Shown: positions 52,764-61,189 of the stretch, in pieces
Layout: each line of letters begins with the position of its first letter
How positions within the stretch are numbered: position 1 is the stretch's first letter
Assembly: GCF_002237555.1 (NCBI RefSeq)
Contig: NZ_CP022540.1
Coordinates: 868,001-932,000 of the forward strand
DNA from: Antarctobacter heliothermus
GTDB taxonomy: Bacteria; Pseudomonadota; Alphaproteobacteria; Rhodobacterales; Rhodobacteraceae
Length of the DNA: 64,000 bases
Direction: 5' to 3'
Program-made: the position numbers and the translations under genes
Notes under the pieces: generated by a model
What the model was told of the DNA's origin: nothing
Databases searched by the model: none
What the model saw: the letters and a program-made list of their open reading frames with translations, nothing else

Positions 52764-54014
52764 GTGACGCAAGGATTGCGTATCGGGTATATCGTCCCGC
52801 AATTCCCGGGACAGACACATATTTTCTTCTGGCGCGAAATCCAGGCGCTGGAAGCGATGGGGCATGCCGTTCACGTTTTTTCCACCCGCAAGCCGCCGCG
52901 CAAGCTGATTTCACACGACTGGTCGGCCGAGGCGATCGCCCGCACCACCTATCTGGGCCGGGTCGATCCGATCCCCGCCGCCATCGGCCTTGCCAAGATG
53001 TCGGCCAAGGGCCTGCCACTGTGGATGCTGCGCGAGGGGACGGGTTTTGCCCACGACGCATTGGTCACGCTGGCGGCTGCCGAACGGTTGCGGAAAGAGG
53101 CTGCGGCCCGCGGCCTAGACCACATCCACGCGCATTCCTGTGGCCGCTCCGCGCTGATCGCCACCTTTTGCCACCTCATGGGCGGACCGACCTATTCACT
53201 GACGTTGCACGGTCCGCTGTCCGATTATGGCCCCGGTCAGCGGGTCAAGTGGCGACACGCCAGTTTCGCCACCATCATCACCCGCAAAATCCTGAACGAG
53301 ATCGAGCAGAGCCTTGCAGGCTATCTGCCCGAGCGCCGCATCATTCGCGCCATGGGGGTCGATACAGAGGCGCTCAAACGCATCACGCCTTACGTCCCGC
53401 CCGAACATGGTCGCCCGATCCGCCTGTTCAGCTGTGGGCGGCTGAACGTGGTCAAGGGCCATCAGGATGTCATGGCCGCCACCCGGCAATTGCTAGATCA
53501 GGGCGTTGACGTCCGTTTGGAAATCGCCGGAGAGGACGACGCGGGCGGCACCGGCTATCGAGCCGAACTGGAAGACACGCTGAAAAAGCTGCGCCTTCAG
53601 GATCACGTCAAACTGCTGGGCGCGATCGACGCCGGTGCGGTCAAGGCCAAGCTAGAACAGGCGCATCTGTTTGTGCTGGCCTCGTGGCATGAACCTCTGG
53701 GCGTTGCCTATATGGAGGCGATGTCGATGGGCGTGCCGACCATCGGCACCGATGCGGGGGGCGTGGCCGAATTGATCACCGATGGCTCGACCGGCTATCT
53801 GGTGGAACCGAAGAACCCCGGCCAGTTGACCCGCACGATCCGGTCGCTGGTCAATGACCCCGACGCACTGTTGCGCTTGTCGCAGGCAGGACGGGAACAT
53901 GTGGTGGAAAACTTCCGCGCCTCGCTGGGGGCAGATGTTCTGGTGGAAGAAATCCAGCGCTTGAAAGGCACTAGCCAAATGCCTGATCCAGCGGCGGACA
54001 CGCAGGAATCATAG
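52764..54014 (+). CDS. glycosyltransferase family 4
   Basis: 416 residues starting at a GTG with AAGGA 8 bases upstream. IGYIVPQFPGQTHIFFWREIQALEAMGHAV is the acceptor-side start shared with colanic-acid type GT4s. IRLFSCGRLNVVKGHQDVMAA and LEIAGEDDAGGTGYRAELEDTL form the donor domain, and LFVLASWHEPLGVAYMEAMSMGVPTIGTDAGGV contains the EX7E motif. It is divergent from the GT2/flippase pair and overlaps the stop of the convergent large secreted protein by six bases. Confidence 0.9.
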   Translation: MTQGLRIGYIVPQFPGQTHIFFWREIQALEAMGHAVHVFSTRKPPRKLISHDWSAEAIARTTYLGRVDPIPAAIGLAKMSAKGLPLWMLREGTGFAHDALVTLAAAERLRKEAAARGLDHIHAHSCGRSALIATFCHLMGGPTYSLTLHGPLSDYGPGQRVKWRHASFATIITRKILNEIEQSLAGYLPERRIIRAMGVDTEALKRITPYVPPEHGRPIRLFSCGRLNVVKGHQDVMAATRQLLDQGVDVRLEIAGEDDAGGTGYRAELEDTLKKLRLQDHVKLLGAIDAGAVKAKLEQAHLFVLASWHEPLGVAYMEAMSMGVPTIGTDAGGVAELITDGSTGYLVEPKNPGQLTRTIRSLVNDPDALLRLSQAGREHVVENFRASLGADVLVEEIQRLKGTSQMPDPAADTQES

Positions 54015-56918
54015 CCCCGCGACGGGTACTTCCACTTCTGGGGCGTCCTGAAACACCAGCGCATCAACCCCGATCATCCGCACGGGGCCATCCGGCCCCA
54101 CCGCCACCAATCGGTCGCTGTCCTGCGTGATCTGATAGGCGTCGCGCGCGCTGGGCAGCACCGCAACGTCGCGGCCCGGTCCACCGGCCAGCACATCCGC
54201 GCCTCCGCCGGACACCAGAATATCATCGCCATCGCCCGCGACGATGTAATCCTCCTGCGGCGTGCCTTCGATCCGGCCAACGCCGTCCAGAACCCTGGAC
54301 CCGTTCGCAAAGGCCCGATCATCGCGGGTCTCCCAAGAGTTTGGACCGGAGGCGTTGAAAGCCATCAACATGTCCCAGCGCGGGTTTTCATCCTCAAGAT
54401 ATCGCTTGGCACCCCAACTGCCCCACATCGTCGCCGGGGCCACATCCACAAAGGCGTTGAACAGCACACCGCCCGCATCGACCCAACCCGCCAACAACTG
54501 CTCATACAGCTTGGCCATTTCTGGCGTATAGCTGAAGGCATTGAAGAAGTCGGTCAGCCGCTCATCATTGACCCGCGCGCCGTGGCCGACAAGATGCGTG
54601 CCGCCCTCGTACATGATCAGGCGCAAGTTGTTCTTGCGCGCGACGCCCGCGTGATAGGGAAACACCTCTTGCACGATCTGCCGCACCGATCCCTCTGCCA
54701 GGGCCTGAGCCACCGGCGCGACTGCCCCGTCAAAGCGCCGCTCACGGACGTATTCGCGCAGGGCGACCCGCTGCAGGCCCTCTGCCTCACCGGCGTCGCG
54801 CGCCATCTTTTCGGCGGCGTCCAGCCAGCCATCCATCCGCTGCGCCATCTCGGCACCGCCGATCTCATAGCCGAAATAGCCGGTCACGGCGTAGGCATCG
54901 AAACTGTCCACCGGCATACGCCCCAGTTCCAGAAAGGCCAGCGGTGCTTGCAGTATCTGCTGTTCCAGTCCCGGCCAGCCGGTGTGCGTGGCCACCACCC
55001 GCACCAGCCGGTCCGACACTTCGCCAAAGACCTCTGTCCAGATATCCATGATCTGTGCCGATCGCAGGCCATAGAACTGGGTCCATCCCTCACCTGTCGC
55101 ACCCCAGCGCGCGTCTGCCTGCTGGCGCACCCAAGTGGCCTGCGGAAAGCCAAGGTTCCAGACCTCATTCGAGAATTCCACATAGGCCTTTAGCCGGGGG
55201 TCCAGATCGCGTTCCACCACCTCGGCGAATTTGCGGATATAGGTGTCATCGACAAGGTGGGGCATGTTGAACCACGGATCCGCGCCGGTCACATTGGCCA
55301 GTCGCACCATCACCTCGACCGGGACGCCCCATTCCGACCAACTGGCCGTCGCCATAGTCGGGCGCGCATCCCATCCTGTTACCGGAGAGCCGTTGGTGAT
55401 CATCCAGTCCATAAAGCGCAGCACGCGCATATCCTCGATCTGATCAAGGAACGCGGGGTTGAACAGCGCCCCGGCCTGATGCAACGCCTGATGTTCCTTG
55501 CGCAGGATAACGATGTTGCGGATCGGGTCCTTGGTGTCGATGCCAGTGATCGACAGCGCCACCAGCCCCTCCCCCGGATCATAAGAAAAGGTGATGCGGC
55601 CGTTTTCGCGCCGCACACGTTTGGCCCGCCCGACAAGCTTCACGCGGGCATTGCCGTCATAGGTCAGCACATAGTCACCGCGCAGCGACTCGGCTCCGAT
55701 CGGCTGGTTTGTCAGGATCACGGTTTCCAGCGCATCGACCCCGTCTGGCATCCGCAACGGCCAGTCGTTTTCGTCCAGATCGCCGCGTTCGCGCAGTTCC
55801 TCTGTGCGGACCGCGCCCCATGTGTCCCCGACATTACCGACCCAGCCGCGTGAGGATTTCATCAGGTCCAGAAAGGGATGCTGCGTCGACCAGTCGGAAA
55901 TACCGTTTAACCCCATGGCCAGCGCCGGGATGCCATCCGGGCGGATGCCACTGGGGGGCAGGGACACCGGCTGGCGTTCCGGCAGCGCGGGCGCGACCGG
56001 CGTTTCAGGGTTCACCACCAACGCACGCGCCTCACGTTGCGGGACCGCCTGCCAGATCGCCTTGGCCAGCGCGTCATAGTTTTCCACCACATCGGGGTGC
56101 AGCGTGGCGGGGGGGATAAATTCGGCGGGCGGCGGGGCATCATACAGCCAAGCATAAGTGACCATGGCGGCCAGCATGTACAGAGTCGGCGTACCATGCG
56201 GAGCGTTATCGGTGTACAGCGCCTCCGGCGGCACGCCCTCCAACAGTCCCCCCTCGGCCAAAAAACCCGCCAGAACCGAGGCAACCGGGATCAGTTCGAC
56301 CTGCGTATCCGGCCGCGTGATTGTCAGGACGTTCAACAGGTCGCGATACCACTGATGGTATTCGCCCGTGTTGTAGGCGTGAAACTCCTGCGTTTCCTGC
56401 GCGTTGGGGGGAAAGACGGCGACAATGCCGTCCATCGTCGACCAGCCTTCGTAGATGAACAGGCGTGTGCCGGGGCTATTGGTGCCGACCCAGTCAAACA
56501 GGCGTTGCAACGCGCCCAGCGGGCTTTCGTCGGTTGGGTTGTCGCCGTCGTAGGGCACATCCGGCAACTGATACTGGATAAAGTTTGCCGGCGTCACGAT
56601 CACCGCGTCAAAACGCCCGTCGCGGAAACTGCCCTGCCCGGGCGACCACGCGCCCGACACACCCGGAAAGCCCCAATTCGCCGTTGGCGGCAAACCATCC
56701 GCAAAGTTCCGCAAGAACCCCCACTGACCGTCCAGCGCCAGCGTCCTCCCGTCAGCCTTGGCCATTTCGTTCAACCAATGCGGCACGTTGGTAAGGTCGG
56801 ACGTCTCGCTAAGATGGTGGACCAGAGAATTGCCAAAAACGTAGACGCGCGCCTCGTCCCGTTCTGCCGCCGCGACGCTTGCCCATAGCGCCACTAGCGC
56901 CGTCAGGATCCGTTTCAT
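54009..56918 (-). CDS. large secreted protein: SGNH-like + glycoside-hydrolase-like + RTX-type repeats
   Basis: 969 residues. A Sec signal peptide (MKRILTALVALWASVAAA) precedes VYVFGNSLVHHL, a GNSL motif like block I of SGNH esterases. The domain to about 270 includes TPTLYMLAAMVTYAW. From about 330 to 800 a TIM-barrel-like region has AYVEFSNEVWN (about 575), whose Asn-Glu pair resembles the acid/base motif of clan A glycoside hydrolases, and YEGGTHLVGHG (about 750), whose Glu could be the nucleophile. Near 894-917 GDGDDILVSGGGADVLAGG is a pair of RTX-type calcium-binding repeats. It may trim or release the polysaccharide made by this locus. RTX repeats with a Sec signal are unusual. The ATG at 56918 follows GGGGCAGGG. 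Confidence 0.8.
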   Translation of the reverse strand: MKRILTALVALWASVAAAERDEARVYVFGNSLVHHLSETSDLTNVPHWLNEMAKADGRTLALDGQWGFLRNFADGLPPTANWGFPGVSGAWSPGQGSFRDGRFDAVIVTPANFIQYQLPDVPYDGDNPTDESPLGALQRLFDWVGTNSPGTRLFIYEGWSTMDGIVAVFPPNAQETQEFHAYNTGEYHQWYRDLLNVLTITRPDTQVELIPVASVLAGFLAEGGLLEGVPPEALYTDNAPHGTPTLYMLAAMVTYAWLYDAPPPAEFIPPATLHPDVVENYDALAKAIWQAVPQREARALVVNPETPVAPALPERQPVSLPPSGIRPDGIPALAMGLNGISDWSTQHPFLDLMKSSRGWVGNVGDTWGAVRTEELRERGDLDENDWPLRMPDGVDALETVILTNQPIGAESLRGDYVLTYDGNARVKLVGRAKRVRRENGRITFSYDPGEGLVALSITGIDTKDPIRNIVILRKEHQALHQAGALFNPAFLDQIEDMRVLRFMDWMITNGSPVTGWDARPTMATASWSEWGVPVEVMVRLANVTGADPWFNMPHLVDDTYIRKFAEVVERDLDPRLKAYVEFSNEVWNLGFPQATWVRQQADARWGATGEGWTQFYGLRSAQIMDIWTEVFGEVSDRLVRVVATHTGWPGLEQQILQAPLAFLELGRMPVDSFDAYAVTGYFGYEIGGAEMAQRMDGWLDAAEKMARDAGEAEGLQRVALREYVRERRFDGAVAPVAQALAEGSVRQIVQEVFPYHAGVARKNNLRLIMYEGGTHLVGHGARVNDERLTDFFNAFSYTPEMAKLYEQLLAGWVDAGGVLFNAFVDVAPATMWGSWGAKRYLEDENPRWDMLMAFNASGPNSWETRDDRAFANGSRVLDGVGRIEGTPQEDYIVAGDGDDILVSGGGADVLAGGPGRDVAVLPSARDAYQITQDSDRLVAVGPDGPVRMIGVDALVFQDAPEVEVPVAGL

Positions 56919-56979
56919 GCCCTGCCCCAATTTTTTTTATGCCTCGGGGTCAGTATGCCTGATGTTTCACGCTGAGCAA

Positions 56980-57000
56980 ATGGGGCGCGACGCGCCCCAT
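56980..57000 (-). terminator. stem-loop after the three-repeat secreted protein gene
   Basis: ATGGGGCGC-GAC-GCGCCCCAT, a perfect 9-bp stem with three-base loop, starts 14 bases downstream of the stop of the 57015 gene on the reverse strand and is followed by TTTGCTC. A T-rich stretch (56932-56939 on the forward strand as T-run) lies too far for classic use. Likely end of that transcript. Confidence 0.55.
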
Positions 57001-57014
57001 TCAGAGACAACAGA

Positions 57015-58259
57015 CTATTGGTCCGACGCGTCCTCATAGGTGCAAGTGCTGCACAACTCATCAGCGCAATACCCGGGTATGCAGACAGGCCCGGTGTAAC
57101 CAGACGGCGCATCACCGACACAGAGATATTCCGCTGTAAAGGTCGACCCGTCGCAGGTGCCGGATTCAAGACAGCTGGTCCCAGTCCCGGTTGAGAATTG
57201 CCACAACGCACGCGAGGTGTAGCTTCCGCTGGGGTCACAGGTGGCGGTGTAGTTCTGCGCCACCGACTGTGACAGCGCGCTACTATAGGCATAAGACCCT
57301 GCATAGCTCTCCGCGACAGAGGCCGATGCCTTTACGCCTGTGCCAAAGATCGTCAGGCCCGCCTCCATTGATTCGGTAACTGTAACGCTCCATTGCTGGG
57401 TTGTGGTCCAACTGTTTGTGCGCTCTGTCCCGACAGAGATCTGGTGGCTGATCGGGCAATTGAGCCCGTCACAAGAGATTACCTTTTGCCAGCGGCCCAC
57501 CGTGTTGACCGAAACCGGCACCTGTGCCTGATAGTAACACCGCTTGTTGGTGCGGATCGGGTCGACACCAAAATAGTTGTTATTGCAGGGAAACTTATTG
57601 CCCGTGTGGTGAATGAAACGGATGTCGTACCGTTTGTCCGCCCCGTACCGCGCCATGACAACGTCTCCGACGTCCATCTGGCAGTCACGGTCTTCGGTGG
57701 CGCATTCCACGATGTCCCCTTCGCTAAGGGTATATGCGCCGCCTATCTGGCAGGTCTTGTCTGTGCCCTTGGCCGGATCAAATCCGAAATAGTCGTTCGT
57801 GCAGGCCAGCTTTTGCTGATCAGATCCTTCAATCAGCGTGTAAGTCCACTTGCCATCCGCGCCGTAACGGACCCAGCGGAAATCACTGTTGGGGTTGGTG
57901 AAATCCTTGCCTTCGTCGGCCACTTTGGAAAACGTGTCGTCCGCCGGGACACCGAACAGGTTCTCCAGGATAAAGGCGCATTCCTTGTCTGTCCCCTTTG
58001 AGGGGTCGCCCCAGAAATTCTTGCACGGCACTTTTTCAATGCCCTTGGTGACGAAAAAGGTGAAATCTTCACTGATGCCGTAGCGCACGATTACCAGATC
58101 ATCGGTGTCCGGGGCGCAGTCCTTTCCTTCTTTGGCGCAATTGACCCATTGCTGCGTGGTGACTGTGGCCAATTTCGTGACGCTGTCACCATAAACAGGC
58201 TGCGCCACAACAGGTGGAGCCATACAGAGAGCGGAAATCAAGATAAGAATACGTTTCAT
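57015..58259 (-). CDS. secreted three-repeat protein with aerolysin-like beta-stretch
   Basis: 414 residues from the ATG at 58259 (GGAGG upstream); Sec signal peptide MKRILILISALCMAPPVVA. Three repeats share Cys...RYG...C-x-N-x-x-F-G-x-D-P-x-K-G-T-D-K-x-C: about 35-95 (VRYG, PCKNFWGDPSKGTDKEC), 115-165 (VRYG, ACTNDYFGFDPAKGTDKTC) and 175-240 (ARYG, PCNNNYFGVDP). This CA-EG-C / RYG / FGDP-KxC pattern occurs as repeats in extracellular bacterial proteins. Residues 260-350 (SWTTTQQWSVTVTESMEAG, VKASASVAESYAGSYAYSS) alternate polar and hydrophobic with many Ser/Thr, as in the membrane-insertion region of aerolysin-type pore-formers. A Cys-rich tail follows. Possible lectin-like pore-forming protein; function inferred only. 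Confidence 0.7.
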   Translation of the reverse strand: MKRILILISALCMAPPVVAQPVYGDSVTKLATVTTQQWVNCAKEGKDCAPDTDDLVIVRYGISEDFTFFVTKGIEKVPCKNFWGDPSKGTDKECAFILENLFGVPADDTFSKVADEGKDFTNPNSDFRWVRYGADGKWTYTLIEGSDQQKLACTNDYFGFDPAKGTDKTCQIGGAYTLSEGDIVECATEDRDCQMDVGDVVMARYGADKRYDIRFIHHTGNKFPCNNNYFGVDPIRTNKRCYYQAQVPVSVNTVGRWQKVISCDGLNCPISHQISVGTERTNSWTTTQQWSVTVTESMEAGLTIFGTGVKASASVAESYAGSYAYSSALSQSVAQNYTATCDPSGSYTSRALWQFSTGTGTSCLESGTCDGSTFTAEYLCVGDAPSGYTGPVCIPGYCADELCSTCTYEDASDQ

Positions 58260-58424
58260 GCGTGCCAGGGCCTCCCGCCCAAATGGAATCAACTTAAGAG
58301 AGAATAAGTATAGTGCGATTCTCGCAAATAGTGATCATTGATTTCCACCTAAACGGTATCTATTTATATTTCATTCCCCCTTAAGGCGTGCAATCACTCT
58401 CGACGATTTCGTGCACAAGGTGGG

Positions 58425-58452
58425 TTTTCATTTGAAAATCGCGGCGTATAGT
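58425..58452 (+). promoter_or_regulatory. candidate promoter placing +1 at the leader-peptide ATG
   Basis: TTTTCA (58425-58430) and TATAGT (58447-58452) are separated by 16 bases and match the sigma-70 consensus at 4/6 and 5/6 positions. The expected start site is about 58459-58460, exactly the ATG of the leader peptide, which has no Shine-Dalgarno sequence. This would make the leader peptide a leaderless open reading frame. Prediction by eye only. Confidence 0.45.
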
Positions 58453-58459
58453 GTCGTCC

Positions 58460-58546
58460 ATGATCGTTGACCGCCATATCCCCCGCTTGACCCGCCTTCC
58501 GGCGGCCGTCGCGTATGGTGCCGATCTGCTACTAACTCGCCTCTGA
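58460..58546 (+). CDS. putative leucine leader peptide (leuL-like)
   Basis: 28 codons, ATG at 58460 to TGA at 58544-58546. It ends DLLLTRL-stop with the Leu codons CTG CTA CTA ... CTC. CTA is rare in a genome of this composition, and such runs are the mark of amino-acid-responsive leader peptides. In total six of 28 residues are Leu. It lies 80 bases upstream of the cupin-leuA unit, whose product starts leucine synthesis. No ribosome binding site is evident, consistent with leaderless translation from the promoter proposed at 58425-58452. Confidence 0.65.
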   Translation: MIVDRHIPRLTRLPAAVAYGADLLLTRL

Positions 58547-58618
58547 GCGTGGCCCCCTCGGCGCGCGTGCTCAGAGGATGTGTGTGACGCGCCGAAGACC
58601 CCCACACCCGAGTTAGGA
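58532..58618 (+). promoter_or_regulatory. leucine attenuator with nested and crossing stems covering the next ribosome binding site
   Basis: Three perfect complementary pairs are present: A/F CTAACTCG (58532-58539) with CGAGTTAG (58609-58616); B/D CCTCTGAGC (58540-58548) with GCTCAGAGG (58569-58577); C/E TCGGCGCG (58558-58565) with CGCGCCGA (58588-58595). B/D and C/E cross, so they either exclude each other or form a pseudoknot. Arm A contains the last Leu codon CTA, and arm F overlaps the TAGGA ribosome binding site of the cupin gene. A ribosome stalled at the Leu codons would cover A and B and free F. There is no T-run after E, favouring translational rather than terminator-based attenuation. 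Confidence 0.65.
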
Positions 58619-58625
58619 CAAACCC

Positions 58626-58982
58626 ATGAACGCGATCAATCTGGCTGAAAAGCTGGCGCTGTTTTCCACCCATTGGGATCCCCATGTGGTGGCCGGTTAC
58701 AACGGCAACGACGTGATGGTGGTGAAATTCCAAGGTGAGTTTCCATTCCACAAACACGAGGACACCGATGATTTCTTTCTGGTCCTCGAAGGGGAAATGC
58801 AGATGGATTACCCCGACCGTGCGCCTGTGACAGTGCGAGCCGGGGAAATCGTGATCGTGCCCGCAGGTCAGATCCACCGCCCCCGCGCCGCCGCTGAGGT
58901 CAAGGTGCTGCTGATCGAACCCAAGGGCGAACCAAACTCCGGGGACGCGGATATTCCGCCTGCTCCGAAACCAAGTATCTGA
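58626..58982 (+). CDS. small cupin-domain protein
   Basis: 118 residues, a single-domain cupin: the first motif is FPFHKHEDTDDFFLVLEGEMQM (H-x-H and E ligands) and the second is GEIVIVPAGQIHRPRA with the third His, so the metal site is complete. It is 12 bases upstream of leuA and shares its leader. Metal-dependent binding, isomerase or dioxygenase activity is possible; link to leucine metabolism is by position only. Confidence 0.85.
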   Translation: MNAINLAEKLALFSTHWDPHVVAGYNGNDVMVVKFQGEFPFHKHEDTDDFFLVLEGEMQMDYPDRAPVTVRAGEIVIVPAGQIHRPRAAAEVKVLLIEPKGEPNSGDADIPPAPKPSI

Positions 58983-58994
58983 GGATCTCACACC

Positions 58995-60560
58995 ATGACT
59001 GAACAGAACAAGGACAAGGTCGTCATCTTTGACACCACGCTTCGCGACGGTGAACAATCGCCCGGCGCCACCATGACCCATGCCGAAAAGATCGAGATTG
59101 CCGAACTGTTGGACGACATGGGCGTCGACATCATCGAGGCCGGTTTCCCCATCGCGTCCGAAGGCGATTTCCGCGCCGTGTCAGAAATTGCCGAACGGTC
59201 GAAGAACTCGGTGATCTGCGGCCTTGCCCGTGCGCAATTGCCCGACATCGATCGCTGCTGGGAGGCGGTGAAAAAAGCGGCCAAGCCGCGCATCCACACC
59301 TTTATCGGCACCTCGCCCCTGCACCGCGCCATCCCCAACCTGACGATGGACGAAATGGCCGACCGCATCGAACAGACCGTCAGCCACGCCCGCAATTTGT
59401 GCGACAACGTGCAGTGGTCTCCGATGGACGCCACGCGGACCGAATGGGACTACCTTTGCCGGACCGTTGAAATTGCCATCAAGGCAGGCGCGACCACCAT
59501 CAATATCCCCGACACCGTGGGCTATACCGCACCCGTGGAAAGCGCCGATCTGATCAAGCGCCTGATCGAAACCGTGCCGGGCGCAGATGAAGTGATCTTT
59601 GCCACCCACTGCCACAACGACCTTGGCATGGCGACGGCGAACGCACTGGCCGCCGTGGCTGGTGGTGCGCGTCAGATCGAATGCACCATCAACGGGCTGG
59701 GTGAACGCGCGGGCAACACCGCGCTTGAAGAGGTGGTTATGGCGCTGAAGGTGCGCGGGGACATCATGCCCTTCTACACTGGCATCGACACCAAAAAGCT
59801 GATGCACATCTCGCGCCGCGTCTCGACCGTGTCCGGCTTTCCGGTGCAGTTCAACAAAGCCATCGTCGGCAAGAACGCCTTTGCACATGAAAGCGGCATC
59901 CATCAGGACGGCATGCTGAAAAACGCCGAAACCTTTGAGATTATGCGCCCCGAGGATGTGGGTCTGGCAGGCACCTCACTTCCGCTTGGCAAACATTCGG
60001 GCCGCGCCGCCTTGCGCGCCAAGCTCAAAGAGCTTGGAACCGAAGTGGGCGATAACCAGCTCAAGGACATCTTTGTGCGGTTCAAGGATCTGGCCGACCG
60101 CAAAAAAGAGGTGTTCGACGATGACATCCTTGCGCTTGTCTCCGCCACAACGGATGGCCCCGAGGCGCTGCAACTTGTCAATCTGCGCGTCATCTGCGGC
60201 ACCGGCGGTCCCGCCGAGGCGCAGATAGAGATGGAGATTGAGGGCAAGGACCTGTCAGCCACCTGTGAGGGCGACGGCCCGGTAGATGCCTCTTTCAAGG
60301 CGGTACGCGAGGTGTTTCCGAACAAGGCAGCTTTGCAACTCTACCAAGTGCACGCCGTGACAGAGGGCACCGACGCGCAGGCAACAGTTTCCGTGCGGCT
60401 GGAAGAGGACGGCATGATCGCCACCGGCCAATCGGCGGACACCGATACGGTTGTGGCTTCGGTTCGGGCGTATATTCAGGCGCTCAACCGGCTGATCGTG
60501 CGCCGCAACCGTGTCGGCCCGGGTGTCGACACGCGTGAAATCAGCTACAAGGACGTGTGA
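58995..60560 (+). CDS. leuA: 2-isopropylmalate synthase
   Basis: 521 residues, the usual length of bacterial LeuA. The catalytic TIM barrel has FDTTLRDGEQSPGATM, then ATHCHNDLGMATANALAAVAGGARQIECTINGLGERAGN (metal-binding H-x-H region and GLGERAGN signature), FAHESGIHQDG, and a C-terminal leucine-binding regulatory domain from about residue 395. It condenses acetyl-CoA with 2-oxoisovalerate and is feedback-inhibited by leucine. The leader region upstream adds a probable leucine-responsive control of its expression. Ends at a strong stem-loop (60568-60598). Confidence 0.96.
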   Translation: MTEQNKDKVVIFDTTLRDGEQSPGATMTHAEKIEIAELLDDMGVDIIEAGFPIASEGDFRAVSEIAERSKNSVICGLARAQLPDIDRCWEAVKKAAKPRIHTFIGTSPLHRAIPNLTMDEMADRIEQTVSHARNLCDNVQWSPMDATRTEWDYLCRTVEIAIKAGATTINIPDTVGYTAPVESADLIKRLIETVPGADEVIFATHCHNDLGMATANALAAVAGGARQIECTINGLGERAGNTALEEVVMALKVRGDIMPFYTGIDTKKLMHISRRVSTVSGFPVQFNKAIVGKNAFAHESGIHQDGMLKNAETFEIMRPEDVGLAGTSLPLGKHSGRAALRAKLKELGTEVGDNQLKDIFVRFKDLADRKKEVFDDDILALVSATTDGPEALQLVNLRVICGTGGPAEAQIEMEIEGKDLSATCEGDGPVDASFKAVREVFPNKAALQLYQVHAVTEGTDAQATVSVRLEEDGMIATGQSADTDTVVASVRAYIQALNRLIVRRNRVGPGVDTREISYKDV

Positions 60561-60567
60561 TTGCAGC

Positions 60568-60598
60568 GCAGGCCGTCGGGGACACCCCGGCGGCCTGC
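60568..60598. terminator. bidirectional stem-loop between leuA and PhnA gene
   Basis: GCAGGCCG (60568-60575) pairs perfectly with CGGCCTGC (60591-60598), and GGGG/CCCC pair inside with an ACA loop. It fills the 43-base gap between two convergent genes. No T-run. Confidence 0.6.
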
Positions 60599-60603
60599 TC
60601 GCC

Positions 60604-61116
60604 TCAGCTTTTCTTGACGAACTTCGTCAGAATCACGATCCGCTGACCTTCGACCCGGCCAGAGATGTGTTCGGCATTGTCAGCCTCCAGGCTGATCTTG
60701 CGCACCGCCGTGCCTTGCTTGGCGGTAAAGCCCGCGCCTTTGACTGGCAGAGCTTTGATCAGGGTCACGGTGTCGCCGTTCTGCAAGACGGTGCCGTTGC
60801 TGTCGCGGTGCACGATCTCATCGCCTGAGGGCACGCCCGCCTCCGCCCATTCCAGAACCTCTGGTTCCAGATAGGCGATGTCCAGCAGGTCATTGGCCCA
60901 TGCCGCGTCCAGACGTTTCAACAGCCGGTACGCCAAAACCTGTTCGGCGGGTTCCGTGCTCCAGATCGCCTCATTCAGACATTGCCAATGCGGGCCGTCC
61001 TGCGGCCCTTGTTCAACGCCTGCGGAGCAGGTCGCACACAGGGCGACCTCAACATCCTTAGGGGAAACGGCAACAGGCACGGCATCCTCTGCTTTGCACA
61101 AAACGCATTGGGTCAT
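60604..61116 (-). CDS. PhnA-like (YjdM) protein with N-terminal zinc ribbon
   Basis: 170 residues from the ATG at 61116 (AAGGAG upstream). An N-terminal treble CxxC pair (CVLCKAED, CATCSAG) forms a zinc ribbon, followed by the PhnA C-terminal domain (VHRDSNGTVLQNGDTVTLIKALPVKG, TAKQGTAVRKISL...EGQRIVILTKFVKKS), which is highly characteristic. Despite the name it is not established as a phosphonate hydrolase; function remains unclear. No phosphonate gene is nearby. Confidence 0.88.
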   Translation of the reverse strand: MTQCVLCKAEDAVPVAVSPKDVEVALCATCSAGVEQGPQDGPHWQCLNEAIWSTEPAEQVLAYRLLKRLDAAWANDLLDIAYLEPEVLEWAEAGVPSGDEIVHRDSNGTVLQNGDTVTLIKALPVKGAGFTAKQGTAVRKISLEADNAEHISGRVEGQRIVILTKFVKKS

Positions 61117-61189
61117 GGCCGGGTCTCCTTGTTTGACCCGGCCTGTCAGATCGTGTGGAAGCCGCGCTGTCCATGCGTCGAAATGCGCG

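Noticed and set aside
58381..58605. 74-codon reverse frame over the leader region of the cupin-leuA unit
   Set aside because: No ribosome binding site, no family, and it lies over a region better explained by the leader peptide and stems.
58532..58618. Riboswitch (SAM-II-like pseudoknot) as explanation for the structured leader
   Set aside because: The stems do not fit the SAM-II or SAH consensus as I know them, and the Leu-codon run of the overlapping reading frame together with downstream leuA gives a simpler explanation.
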